Shown here piece by piece: positions 31,676 to 43,200 of a stretch of DNA of 64,000 bases (within the stretch, counting starts at the first letter, position 1; the number at the start of each line of letters is the position of its first letter). The translations under genes were made by a program, and so were the position numbers. This stretch comes from Anaerolineaceae bacterium. GTDB lineage: Bacteria > Chloroflexota > Anaerolineae > Aggregatilineales > Phototrophicaceae. The stretch is taken from positions 248,001-312,000 of the forward strand of contig WGMX01000020.1 in assembly GCA_016124855.1 (NCBI GenBank), written 5' to 3'. The notes below the pieces were generated by a model. It saw only the letters and a program-made list of their open reading frames with translations. It did no database searches and was not told the origin of the DNA.

Positions 31676-33952
31676 TTAGTTCACCTGCAATTTACCGACA
31701 GCGATATAGCCCGCCGCAACCGTTGTGCCGCTGCTATCGGCTGCGCTCAACCATTGGTTATCTGCTGTTTGCACACCTACATTCACTGTATATAAACCCT
31801 TGGGTGCATCCGGCGGAATGGTCATCAAGCACTCGTCAAAATACACGGTTTCACCACTTGACCATTTTGTAAATGGATACGTATCTTGGCGTGGGAACCC
31901 TGCGCAGGTAAAGACCGTTCCCGTTTCGTTATGGATGAGCACATAAACGCGGGCATAAGCATCTTCCGGAATGTTTCGCGCCAACCAATTGACGGACGGT
32001 ACATAATAAACCGGTTGTGCCTGAACGCTGACGGTTGGCACAGAATTAAACTTGAGCAGTTGCAAACCCCCGCCAATCATGCCCAAATTTGCCGGACAAG
32101 AGGCCGCCACTCCCAGTGTGTCGTTGATGCTCCCCAATTTGATTGGCGAACCAGATGGTTGGGTTGAAGCTAAACCGCTAACCGTTGTCGATTGCAGCCA
32201 TTGAACATCCATTTGGATCGGCGTAGGTCGGTTGGCGACGCAGTTCGGAATTTGATTGTGCAGAACGATAATTTTGTCGGGCTGCCAGCGCGGTGTGGGA
32301 TAAAGTCCGCGTACCGGAACTGTTCGACAGGAAGTGCGCTGCGAACCGCTGGTTAAATCGGTCTGAAGGGCGTAATTATCACTTATGGGTTGGTTCGCGC
32401 GAACATATACATCAAGGTCAATCAATCCCGCGTCAGCATGAGTCTGAATCTGATAGCCTAAAATTTGTGGTAGTCCAGCATCCTGCGATGATTGAACAGG
32501 GGTAATGTTTGTCAAAGCCTCAAATTCAGCTTGGGATAAAACGGCGCTGTTTCGCATCTGGCTCATGCTCAGCGGAATACGCAGTCCAACCAGCGCCACC
32601 ATAAACCAGCAGGCGGCTGTTCCCGCGCCAATTACTGAACCTGCCAAGGACAGCTTAGGTACGCTAAACGCTGAAAAACCGGCTGCACCAATCAACGCCA
32701 GCGCGGGCAGTGCCGGAGCATAGTAGCGAACCGGCGAAATAATCAACATGGTATTGACGAAATCGGGTGTGCCATTGTTCAAAATGCTGCGGAAAATAAC
32801 TAACCCGACCATCAACAGTGCGTAGATTACCAGTAATGAAAATGATGCAATGAAAATTTTATCGCGGCGGCGAATGGCCTGAAAAATGCCGTACAATGCG
32901 GCAAGAATGACCAATGCCAACAATCCACTGTACACCACCAGTAAAATATTGGGCGGCTGCAAACTCCTCACGGGGCTAAGGTAATCGCTAAAGGTATCTT
33001 GAAGCGTCGCGACCGTCATTTTGATGACATGCTGCGGCGGCAGATTTTGCAGCGTATTGCCGATGACTTTATCTAAACCCCGGTAGCGCCCTAAGGGACT
33101 GCCATACTGGGCGATATTGAAAACCATTACGCCTATCACAGCCACGATCAGAAACGCCCCCAGACCCAGTGCGACCTGTTTTTGCCGGCGCGAAGCCCGC
33201 TGGCGTGCCATCTGCACCATGACATTCAGGACGAGAAGGATACTGATGCCGAGCATCAACCAGCCGCTAATTTTAGACAGCAGTGCCAGCACAGCCACCA
33301 CCAGCAGACCCACTAAATTAACTGCCAATGTGCCACGTTGATGAATCAGCCGCGCGCAAAACCATAAATGAACCGCACCCAGCGCCAAAATGAGATTGTC
33401 GTTATTGATCTCGCTGGCAACAATCACGGAGGTTGGTTCAAAAGCCATTAACGCCGCGCCGAGCAGGGCAATAAATGGCTTTTGCGGAAATAAGACTCGC
33501 CCAGCGAGGTAGGTAAACACAACCGCCACTAAACTGGTCGCCAAACTCAACAGGCGCAGAGCATAGCCTAAACCCACCGCGCCGCGCAGTGGATTGTCGT
33601 ACGCCGTCGTGGTGACGAGGGATGTCAGATTGGTATTGTAGCCGTCGCAAACCGCCGTCGGATTAATTCCGGCTGGAACGGTTTGGTTATCGTCCATCGC
33701 AGCGACAAACGGCAGCAGCATAAAGTAAATAAGCGGCGGTTGGCTGTTATTTTTGGTGTCGGGTGCGGCATCGTCGGCTAATACCGGCAGCTTACCTTCA
33801 TCGCGCAAAGTTCGCGCCACCCGCAGAAAATCTGCTTCGTGATACTGCCACAAAGGCTGCTGCACCACATAGAACACGCCTAAAAACAGCTTAACGACGA
33901 GGATAATGACCAGTATTTGATGGGGAGTGATTTTGCGAATGGCTTGGTTCAA
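31676..33952 (-). CDS. membrane glycosyltransferase-like protein (GT-C/GT39 type)
   Basis: 758 residues. About eleven transmembrane helices in the N-terminal 460 residues follow the GT-C plan: helix 1, then a large loop with WQYHEADFLRVARTLRDEG, where acidic residues stand in the position of the catalytic site of dolichyl/polyprenyl-phosphate-sugar transferases. The C-terminal 300 residues are extracytoplasmic and beta-rich (PDKIIVLHNQIPNC; VNVGVQTADNQWL). Family members move sugars from polyprenyl phosphate to lipids or proteins outside the membrane. It is the only such enzyme in the window and may serve the surface-glycan cluster further right. It converges with the methyltransferase gene, 7 bases apart. 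Confidence 0.75.
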   Translation of the reverse strand: MNQAIRKITPHQILVIILVVKLFLGVFYVVQQPLWQYHEADFLRVARTLRDEGKLPVLADDAAPDTKNNSQPPLIYFMLLPFVAAMDDNQTVPAGINPTAVCDGYNTNLTSLVTTTAYDNPLRGAVGLGYALRLLSLATSLVAVVFTYLAGRVLFPQKPFIALLGAALMAFEPTSVIVASEINNDNLILALGAVHLWFCARLIHQRGTLAVNLVGLLVVAVLALLSKISGWLMLGISILLVLNVMVQMARQRASRRQKQVALGLGAFLIVAVIGVMVFNIAQYGSPLGRYRGLDKVIGNTLQNLPPQHVIKMTVATLQDTFSDYLSPVRSLQPPNILLVVYSGLLALVILAALYGIFQAIRRRDKIFIASFSLLVIYALLMVGLVIFRSILNNGTPDFVNTMLIISPVRYYAPALPALALIGAAGFSAFSVPKLSLAGSVIGAGTAACWFMVALVGLRIPLSMSQMRNSAVLSQAEFEALTNITPVQSSQDAGLPQILGYQIQTHADAGLIDLDVYVRANQPISDNYALQTDLTSGSQRTSCRTVPVRGLYPTPRWQPDKIIVLHNQIPNCVANRPTPIQMDVQWLQSTTVSGLASTQPSGSPIKLGSINDTLGVAASCPANLGMIGGGLQLLKFNSVPTVSVQAQPVYYVPSVNWLARNIPEDAYARVYVLIHNETGTVFTCAGFPRQDTYPFTKWSSGETVYFDECLMTIPPDAPKGLYTVNVGVQTADNQWLSAADSSGTTVAAGYIAVGKLQVN

Positions 33953-34294
33953 GGGCGTATTTATTCAGCGCTAGACAACGAATCGAGTCCATATCTCATG
34001 AGGATTATCATATGTGCCACTGGCTTAATCTGCTAGGGCAGGCTGTCTACAATCATGAGAAGTTGTAAGAAATTTGTCGAGGGATTATAACGAATCATTA
34101 TACAAGCAGCCTAAACCTTTCCCTTAAATCATTTATGCTTCGTTTCCTCAAGGCTTTTGCACCGCAAATGTTGACTATACTCAGAGAAGATTCATACCGT
34201 AACTTTTTCGACAGTTAATCGGTAAATGTCTTAGTAAAAGAAATTTACATGGCCTTTAGCCAATCTCAATACTAAAGCGCGTTCGGAGGATTTC
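33953..34294. other. divergent intergenic region before the giant surface protein
   Basis: 342 AT-rich bases between divergent genes. Candidate boxes are poor (TTGACT near 34169 with weak -10 matches). GGAGGA lies 5 bases before the ATG at 34295. Nothing else was seen. Confidence 0.4.
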
Positions 34295-37200
34295 ATGAGG
34301 GCGTATACCCACCGTTTTATTTCTTTCGCCATCCAATGTGCCGTTATGATCTTGTTGGCACTTGGACTGTCGTTTTCAACGGGTCGTTCATTGGCACAAG
34401 ACACGCCAACCGAAACACCTGTACCCACCGCTACGGCGACTGTCGCCCCAACCGATATTCCGACTGAACTGCCGACGGTTGTTCCGACGGACATCCCGAC
34501 CGAACAACCTACCGATGCTCCGACTCAAGCGGTGACCGATGTGCCAACCGAAGCCAGCACCGAGCAGCCCACTGCCGCGACAACCGATATCCCGACGGAT
34601 ATCCCGACCGATTTGCCCACTGGCGCGCCGACCGAAGCGGTGACACAGGCACCTGCCACGCCGGATACACCGAACATCTTTACTGAAGATTTTCAAGATG
34701 GCGAAACCACTGGCTGGCTGCTCACCTCGGGTTGGACACTCGCGGATGAGGCGGGTAATGCAGTATTGACTGCCAGCACCCCGAACGAAATTGCAACGCT
34801 GACGGCGGTGACGTGGCCGTACTTCACATTATCCTTCCGTGTGCGTGGCACTATTCAACTCACAATGTCGTCTGGTGGCAGCAACTATCAGGTGACTGTG
34901 GCGGCTGATGGCGCGGCATCGTTAACCAAAGATGGTGTTCTCGTTGGACAATCTGCCGGCGCAGTACCGACCGATGCGACTGTCGAACCGGATGCAAATT
35001 GGCATACCGTGAGTTTGTTGGCTCCCGGCAATATACTCGCCGTCAAGGTGGATAACTTCGCTCCTATTAGCACTGCTGATCCAACCTTGGCTGGTATGGG
35101 GCCAATCATGTTCAGCACGACTGCCGATAACAGCACCGGCACAGCATTTGATGATTTGAGCATCCAGCACTTAGATGCGCCTCCGCCGGTACCGACTGCT
35201 GTACCGACCTTGTCGGGCGTTGTGCCGATTCCTCCACCCATGAATGTTACGGTTGAACCAACGGTCGAAGTGACTGCTGAAGCCACGGTCGAGTCTACGC
35301 AAGAAGCAACCGCTGAGGCCACTGTCGAGGTTACACAAGAGGCTACAGCCGAAGCGACGGTTGAGGCGACAACAGAAGCTACAGCCGAAGCGACTGCTGA
35401 GGCAACAATCGAAGCCACCGCCGAAGCGACGGTTGAACCGCCTGCTCTGAGTGAAGCCGGACGTGCAAAACTTCCTCCAGCTTTGGCCGATATTTTAGAT
35501 GCTTATCTGGCGGGTGATATGGCTGGCGCACAGGCAGCCGCCGCCGATTATTTCATCACGGTGGATAATCAGCAGCGCATCAGCCTAACCATCTGGACGG
35601 CGGACGAACCATCAGCCGCCAAGATTTCGGGCGAAATCACAGCGGCGGGCGGCATTATTACCGATGCCTTCAGTATTCGCTTACAGGCCTCAGTCACTTT
35701 GGATGGACTGTTGGCGCTAGCGAACGCGCCGGAAGTGACTCTGCTTGAAGTCCCGCCCAAAGCGGTTTCCACCAGTGATATGCAAGCTGCTGCTCCCAGC
35801 GGCTTTGGCAGTGGATCGGAAATCAGTGAAGGTGTAGATACCACCGGCGCAGCCGCATGGCAAAATGCGGGCATTAAAGGTGCTGGTGTGGGTATCGCAG
35901 TCATTGACACTGGTTTCGGAGCCAGCAGCACAACAACCGCTCCCGTATCCGCTGTGGGCGATTATGCCTGTTTGAATAATTCCACCGTGCTGGGACAACT
36001 GCCGACTTTGAGTGACAGCAGTCACGGTCTGCTTATGGCACAGGTTTTGTGCGATGTAGCACCATCTGCTAAGGTTTATATGTACAAAGCTGTGGATGCG
36101 ACAACACTCAAAGACGCAGTGGTCGCGGCGACAGGTAATGCGTCGGTCAAAGTCATCGTAATAGCGATGGATTTAGGCGCATCTATCAGCCCCGGTGATG
36201 GTACCAACGGCGGTAACCTCTATGGCGTTACTAACTTGTACACCTCACTGACCAATGCCCGCAATGCCGGTAAGATTGTCATTGCCAGCGCTGGTAACAA
36301 TCACGGACGATATGTCGCGCTGGATTATACGACTGTCACGACCACCGTTCCCATGACGGTATTTGGCGGCGACATCATTCATGCCAGTTGGAGCGATTGG
36401 AGCGGCGTTACACAGGATGTTACCCTGTCAATTTCGGGTGACATTACCGCCGCCAATTATCATGTTAGTGCGGCTCCCAACCGTGTAGGTGCGCCGCGTG
36501 CCGTCTATACGGTAACTGCGGGAACCTGTGCCGCCGGTTGTAACATTACCCTGACTATCAGTGGAACAACCAGTGGGGTCGTCCTGCAATTGCAAGTTGC
36601 CGGTCAAGGTACGATTAACAAGGCCGGTATCTCCGGTGCATCCCCTACAGCATTAGCTGGCGAAATTGCGCGTCCCGCCGACTCACCGGATGTCATCGCC
36701 GTCGGTGCGGTTTGTAACGATGCCAATCTTAGTTTAAATCTGGACAGTTTTAGTTCATACGGTCCGGCATATGGTGCCGGTGGTATTGCCAATCCGAATG
36801 CGGGTGCCGTGCAAACACGTGACACGGTTAAGCCTGATTTAAGCGGGCCTTCGCATGTCAGCACCTTGAGCAACCGTGCCGATGGCTTTAATTGTAACGA
36901 CTCGGCTGGATTTAACGGTACATCGGCATCAGCAGCTCATATCGCTGGTATGGTGGCTTTGCTGGTTTCCAACACCAACAGCAGTATGAGTGCTTTTGAC
37001 AGCACTACTACAGCCGCCTTCAATGGTGTGCGCGACTATTTGGAAACCCATACGATTGATAACCCCAGCAGCGCTGTTTATGGGGTTGGCTTTGATACAG
37101 CATACGGTGCCGGTTTCAGTGTGTTAGGCAGCCCAACCTATGATCTGAGCCAGATCGTTACACCGGCCAATCCGGCTAACCAACTGCCTGTGGGCTGCAC

Positions 37201-40200
37201 CACGGTTCTTTACGCGGGTTTGACCAATCCCGGTACGATACCGGACGGTAGTTTAGCTAAGCCCTACATGAGCATTAACGACGCCATTAACAGCGCAAAC
37301 ACCGTCAATAAGTGCGTGGTTGTACTCCCCGGTGAATACGTCGGGCAGATTAATACCTATAGTGCCACCACCACACCACTGGTGATTTCCTATAATTCCG
37401 CCACCTCGTTTGCGGCGTCACCATCCAATCTATGGTCAGTCTTTTTGCCACCGATATTTCTTGACGCAAGTTCAACGATGGTGGACGGCTTTACCATCCA
37501 AAGTGCTTTTACGCTGACCTATGCCTCCGGCAGTGGTGGTACAACCATCCATACGCCGGCTTTCCGTTTGCGTAATCCTGTCAACGGCGGCATTCAGAAC
37601 AGCACGTTTACCGGTTATAAGCTGCCGGGTACGATTACCAGCAGCGTCACCACCGCTACAAACGTCCAGATTCTAAACAATACCTTCAGTAATTTTGTCA
37701 TCTCCAGTTCCGTCTCCGGGCCGATTGTCTCATCTGAATCCGATTCGGCTGTCATCAAAGTTTCGGGAACCGGTTCTAATGTTTCAAATGGTGCGGTGAC
37801 CGGCCTCGTGACGATTAAAGGCAATACCTTCAAGAACAATACGATTACCGCTACAAACGGTACCATCAGCACATGGCAATCCTCAGTCATTGGCATCCGC
37901 TTTAGCCGCGCGGATATCTTCAATAACCGCTTTGAATCGAACTCAACCGGCGCGCTTATTGGTGTTGATCAATGGCAAGGATCGCCCAGCACCAGCACTA
38001 ATGTCATTGGTGAAATTCGCATCTTTGGTAACTTGTTTAACGCCAATCTGATTTACGGGCCGCTGATTCACCTGTTTGCGTCTCCTAACACACGCTTTGT
38101 TAATAACACGGTTATCAACAATTCCATGTTTGGGCATATTGATGGTAACGGCGACTCCCAGCCGGATAGCGATGTGCGCTATGATGGCTATCTGATTTAT
38201 GGAACGATTGCAACCACAAACGCAGCCGACATCAGCAACGCCAGCGGTGGTCGTCAGGTCGAAATCCACAACAACCTGTTCTATAACAATGGTGTACCGC
38301 GACGTGGTGTGATGGATAATGCCAACGCCAGCCTGAATATTAGTTGTTTACCCATCAACAGTGGTGCGCCTGTACGCAATAACTGGTTTTCTCCGGTTAT
38401 CGGTCTGGATAATACTACAACGACCGTAGCAGGCGAATGCGATGCTGTCGGTAAAATCACCGGTTCAATTGATGAACCGCTCTCTTCGGCTTCATTTTTT
38501 GGCTCAGTCATTGACCCGATTGACCCGTATCGCTTACGCCCGACCGATCCTAACACCACCACGCTCAAGAGTGGTATCAACACCGGTGACAATCAAGCGC
38601 TAATCGATATGTTTGGCGACCCGGCTTATTTGTCACAGCTTGATCTGCGCGGCGGGGGACGTGTTATCATCGGCGGCAATCCGAACCCGACCTATACCAG
38701 CGCGTTAAATGTCGATATTGGTGCCTATGAATTGGATACGCCCAGTGCGCCGGTTGCTAACCCCGTTACAAAGACCATCGCAGAGGATTCAGCCACCTCG
38801 GTTGTGTTCACGCTCGCTGCAACAGGTGGTTATACCCAAGTCTTTAGCATCACCAGCCAACCTTCGGAATATGACACAAACACTGCTAATGCGTGCGGTG
38901 GTCAGCCACTGCTCTTTACAGCACCCAAGACCGTCACTTACTGTCCACCGGCCAATTTCCATACTCAGTATGGCTCTGGGAATTCCAATGTTCCGGTGAC
39001 CATTGGTTTCAGCGTTGAAGATCCCATTTTTAAACCGGGTCAGATTAGCAACAATAACATCACGCTCACGATTACCGCAGTTGACGACGGTCCAGCGGTC
39101 GCTCCGAACCTGACGGTATTGTCGGACTACTTTACGCCGATCAACCAACAACTGCTGCCGTCTTACCAACTTTCGCCGTTTATCCTGAATTCTACGGGTG
39201 GAAGTGTCGACTATCCCTTCACCTATTCCTATGTTTCCCAAACCGGTACGGATAATGCCAACCTGTTACAATCCAGCCCAACTGATCCGACTACTGTGCA
39301 GGTGCTGCAAGCTGCGCTTACAGCAGCGAGTACCAATGGTGGTAAGTTGATATTGAATCCGGTGGCAGGTCAACAAGGGTATTTCTCGTTTACCTACAGG
39401 GTCACTGATCAGGACGGCAATCAAGCTACAGGCAATGCCACTATTGTTATCCTGCCGACTTTGGCCAAAGAAGGCATATACGACGATGCCAGCTTTAACT
39501 TTGTCTATAACGGCGCAGGTTGGGCACCGTCGTTTGTCACAGGTGCTTACAACAACACCTTACACGCCACCTCAACCAGCAGCGAAAGTGTGGAGTTCCC
39601 CTTCACTGGTTCGACTGTACGCTTTAATATGCGAGGTTCGACCAATGCCAGCAGCACCATCAAGTTGGCCTTCAAGACCAATATTGGCGGTGGCGGCGTA
39701 ACCTATCAGGATTACGCGACCACTAAGGGCAGTATATCCAGCCTCGTCTGTACCGACAGCCTGAACAACAGCAATCCCAATGGCTCTTCAGATGTCACCA
39801 ATTACAGCTCGACTGGCGCAGCCTACACGATCATTTGCTCGGGCTTCCCGACAGGTCAAGTCCATTCGATCCGTCTGACTAATAACTTAGTGGCGGCGAT
39901 GACATTAGACAGCGCCGAAGTCAGCGCCGGTGTCATGACAGCAGGTAAGAGCTATCAGGAAACCAGCGCCAACATTACCTACGTAAATGGATGGTCACTG
40001 ACAACCAATGCCTCAATGTTGGGTGGTGGATGGGCTTATACGAATGTTAACGACGCCACTTTCACATTCAATATTGACAGCACGGTTGGACGCATCGTGT
40101 TCTACCGTGCTACTTATGCGGCATCGGCGAATTTGTATGGGTCGATGGATGTCTTCATTGATGGAAATCCGACACGGATTGCTAACATCAATAACTCCAA

Positions 40201-43200
40201 CACTTCAACCGGTTACTTATTCGGTCAACCTTATTTGCTGACCATCGCATCGCCGGGCAATCACACCATCACTGTGAAGAACGTGGGAGCAAAATACGGT
40301 GACATTGACCAGATTACAACACTGCCCGTTGCACAAACGTTAGGTGTGGGTGATTATCAGGAGTCATACCCTGACTTAACCTATGCTGGCATTTGGACAA
40401 CTGCTGCCAACGCCTCAATGTTCAGCGGTGCATGGAGCTACACCAATGACCCGAACGCCACAGTGAGCTTCAAGATTGATAGCAGCGTTTCACGTATCGT
40501 GGTCTATCGCCCAACCTACCTTGCGGGTGTGTACGGCCCAATGAACGTCTACCTTGATGGCAATCTGACAACGCCGATTGCAGTTATCAATACCAATAGT
40601 TCGACCTTCCTCTATAAGCAGCCGTTCTTGATTACCATTCCAACACAGGGTTACCACACCGTTACCATCAAGAATGTTGGCTCGACTTATAGTGGTATTG
40701 ATCAGATTTCGCTGCTCGGAGCTACACAGAGACTCGGTGTAGGAGATTATCAAGAAAACAATGTCAACCTGACTTACAGTGGTATATGGTCATCAGCGGC
40801 AAATGCGAGCATGTTTGGTGGCGCATGGACCTACACGACTGATCCGAACGCCAGTGTGAGCTTCAAGATTGATAGCACTGTTTCGCGTGTGGTTGTCTAC
40901 CGCTTTACCTATCTTGCCGGTGTCTACGGTTCGATGAAAGTCTATTTGGATAGCGATCTAGTCACACCAGTTGCCACCATTGACAACTTCAATACTGCTG
41001 GCGCCACACTTTACAAACAGCCTTTCTTGATCAGTATTCCTGTGACGGGTAACCATACCATCACCATCAAAAACGTTGGTTCTACCTATAGCAATATCGA
41101 TCAAATAAGTCTCTTAGGGGACACGGACTATCTTGCACCGGGTACATATCAGGAAAACGACATAAACGTGACCTATAGCAGTGGCTGGACTCCGCAATCC
41201 CTTGTTACGGCCATTGGTGGTTCACGCAGCTACACGAACCAAGATAAAGCCAGTGTCAGCTTCAAGATCAATAACACGGTGTCACGCGTAGTCATTTACC
41301 GTACCACATTGACCGGTGTCTATGGGTCGATGAAAGTCTACCTTGATACTGATCTCAATAACCCGATTGCCACCATAAATCACACCAGCGCGACGTTGCT
41401 GTCGGATCAGCCGGCTGTCATCAACATTGGTACGCTCGGCAACCACACCATTACGCTGGTCAATGTTGGCTCGACGTATAGTGACCTTGACCAAATTACG
41501 TTGTTGACCAGTTCAACTAGACTATCTGCTGGAACGACCGGCAATACGTATCAAGAGACATTCCCTGATATAACTTATACCGGTTCGTGGGCGTTCCAAG
41601 CAGTATCGACAGCGTTGGGTGGTTCACGTAAATATACCAACACCAATAACGACACTGTCAGCTTTGACATCGACAATACCGTTTCACGCGTCATAGTCTA
41701 CCGTACCACTTACCCGGGTTCAGTCTATGGCCCGATGGAAGTGCGGATTGACGGTGCACTTGCGCCAGAATCCCCGATCAACAACAGCAATACGACATCT
41801 GGTTACCTGTGGGGACAGCCGTTCACGATAAATATCGCCTCACCCGGTAATCACACTGTCACGCTCAAGAATTTGGGTGCAGGCTATACTGATCTTGACC
41901 AGATTACGCTGTTGCCAGCGCCGGTTGCTCTTCAAGCGAACAACACCTATCAAGATACTGATCCGAACTTGGTCTATTCAGATGCGTGGACAACACAGGC
42001 CACTTCGTCTGCGCTGGGCGGCACCCGGACATACACGAACACGAATAACGCTACTGTCCAATTCAAGATTGATAGTTCGGTGGGTCGCGTAGTGATTTAT
42101 CGCACTACTTACCCGGGTTCAGTCTATGGCCCGATGGAAGTGCGGATTGATGGTGTACTTGCGCCAGAATCACCGATCAATAACAGCAATGCGACCACTG
42201 GCTACTTGTGGGGACAGCCGTTCACACTGACGATAGGTACACCCGGCAACTACACCATCACGCTCAAGAATTTGGGTGCCGGTTACACCGACGTTGACCA
42301 GATTAAGCTGCTGCCTCCAGCATCAGCCCTGCCGATAGGAACTTATCAGGAAACGGATCCGAACTTTACCTATTCGGGCGCATGGGTAACACAAGCACAT
42401 GCATCAATGTTACAAAATGGATGGGCCTATACCACTCAGAATGACGCATCTGTCAAGTTTGATGTCGATAGTACAGTGGCACGGTTAGTGATTTACCGCA
42501 CAAGCTATGTATCCGGTGTCTACGGGACAATGAATGTCTTTATCGATACCAATCCAACACCCATCGCGACCATTAGCAATGTCAGTGCGGCAATTATGTA
42601 TGGTCAACCCTTCTTGGTCACGTTACCTGCCGGTACGCCAAGCACCCATACCATCACCATCAAGAATGTTGGTACGACCTACGGCAACATTGACCAGATC
42701 AAGCTGTTAGGTCCGACTGTGCCGTTGGTACCCGGAACCTATCAAGAAGATGATCTGAATCTGACCTACACCGGTACTTGGACACCAGCAGCCAACACCG
42801 CAATGTTTGGCAATGGATGGACTTATACCACCCAGAATGATGCGGCTGTCAAATTTGATATCGATAGCAGTGTTACGAGAATGGTGATCTACCGAACCAG
42901 CTACCTGTCCGGTGTATATGGGACAATGAATGTCTTTAGGGACAGCAACCCAACGCCTATCGCGACCATTAGCAACGTCAATGCGGCGCTGCTGTACCGT
43001 CAACCCTTCTACGTTGATATACCGTCCGGTACTCAAACCATCACCATCAAAAATGTTGGTGGAACTTACGGCAACATTGATCAGATCACACTGTTTGCTG
43101 CATCAACTCCGATGAGTACAGCCGGTTTCTACGAGGAGAGTGATCAAGCGTTCAACTTTACGGGAGTATGGACTAGGGTGCAGGGCAGCGGTCCTTCGGG

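Noticed and set aside
34888..35418. 176-codon minus-strand frame of repeated 'ASAVAS' units
   Set aside because: Shadow of the TAEATVE spacer of the giant protein.
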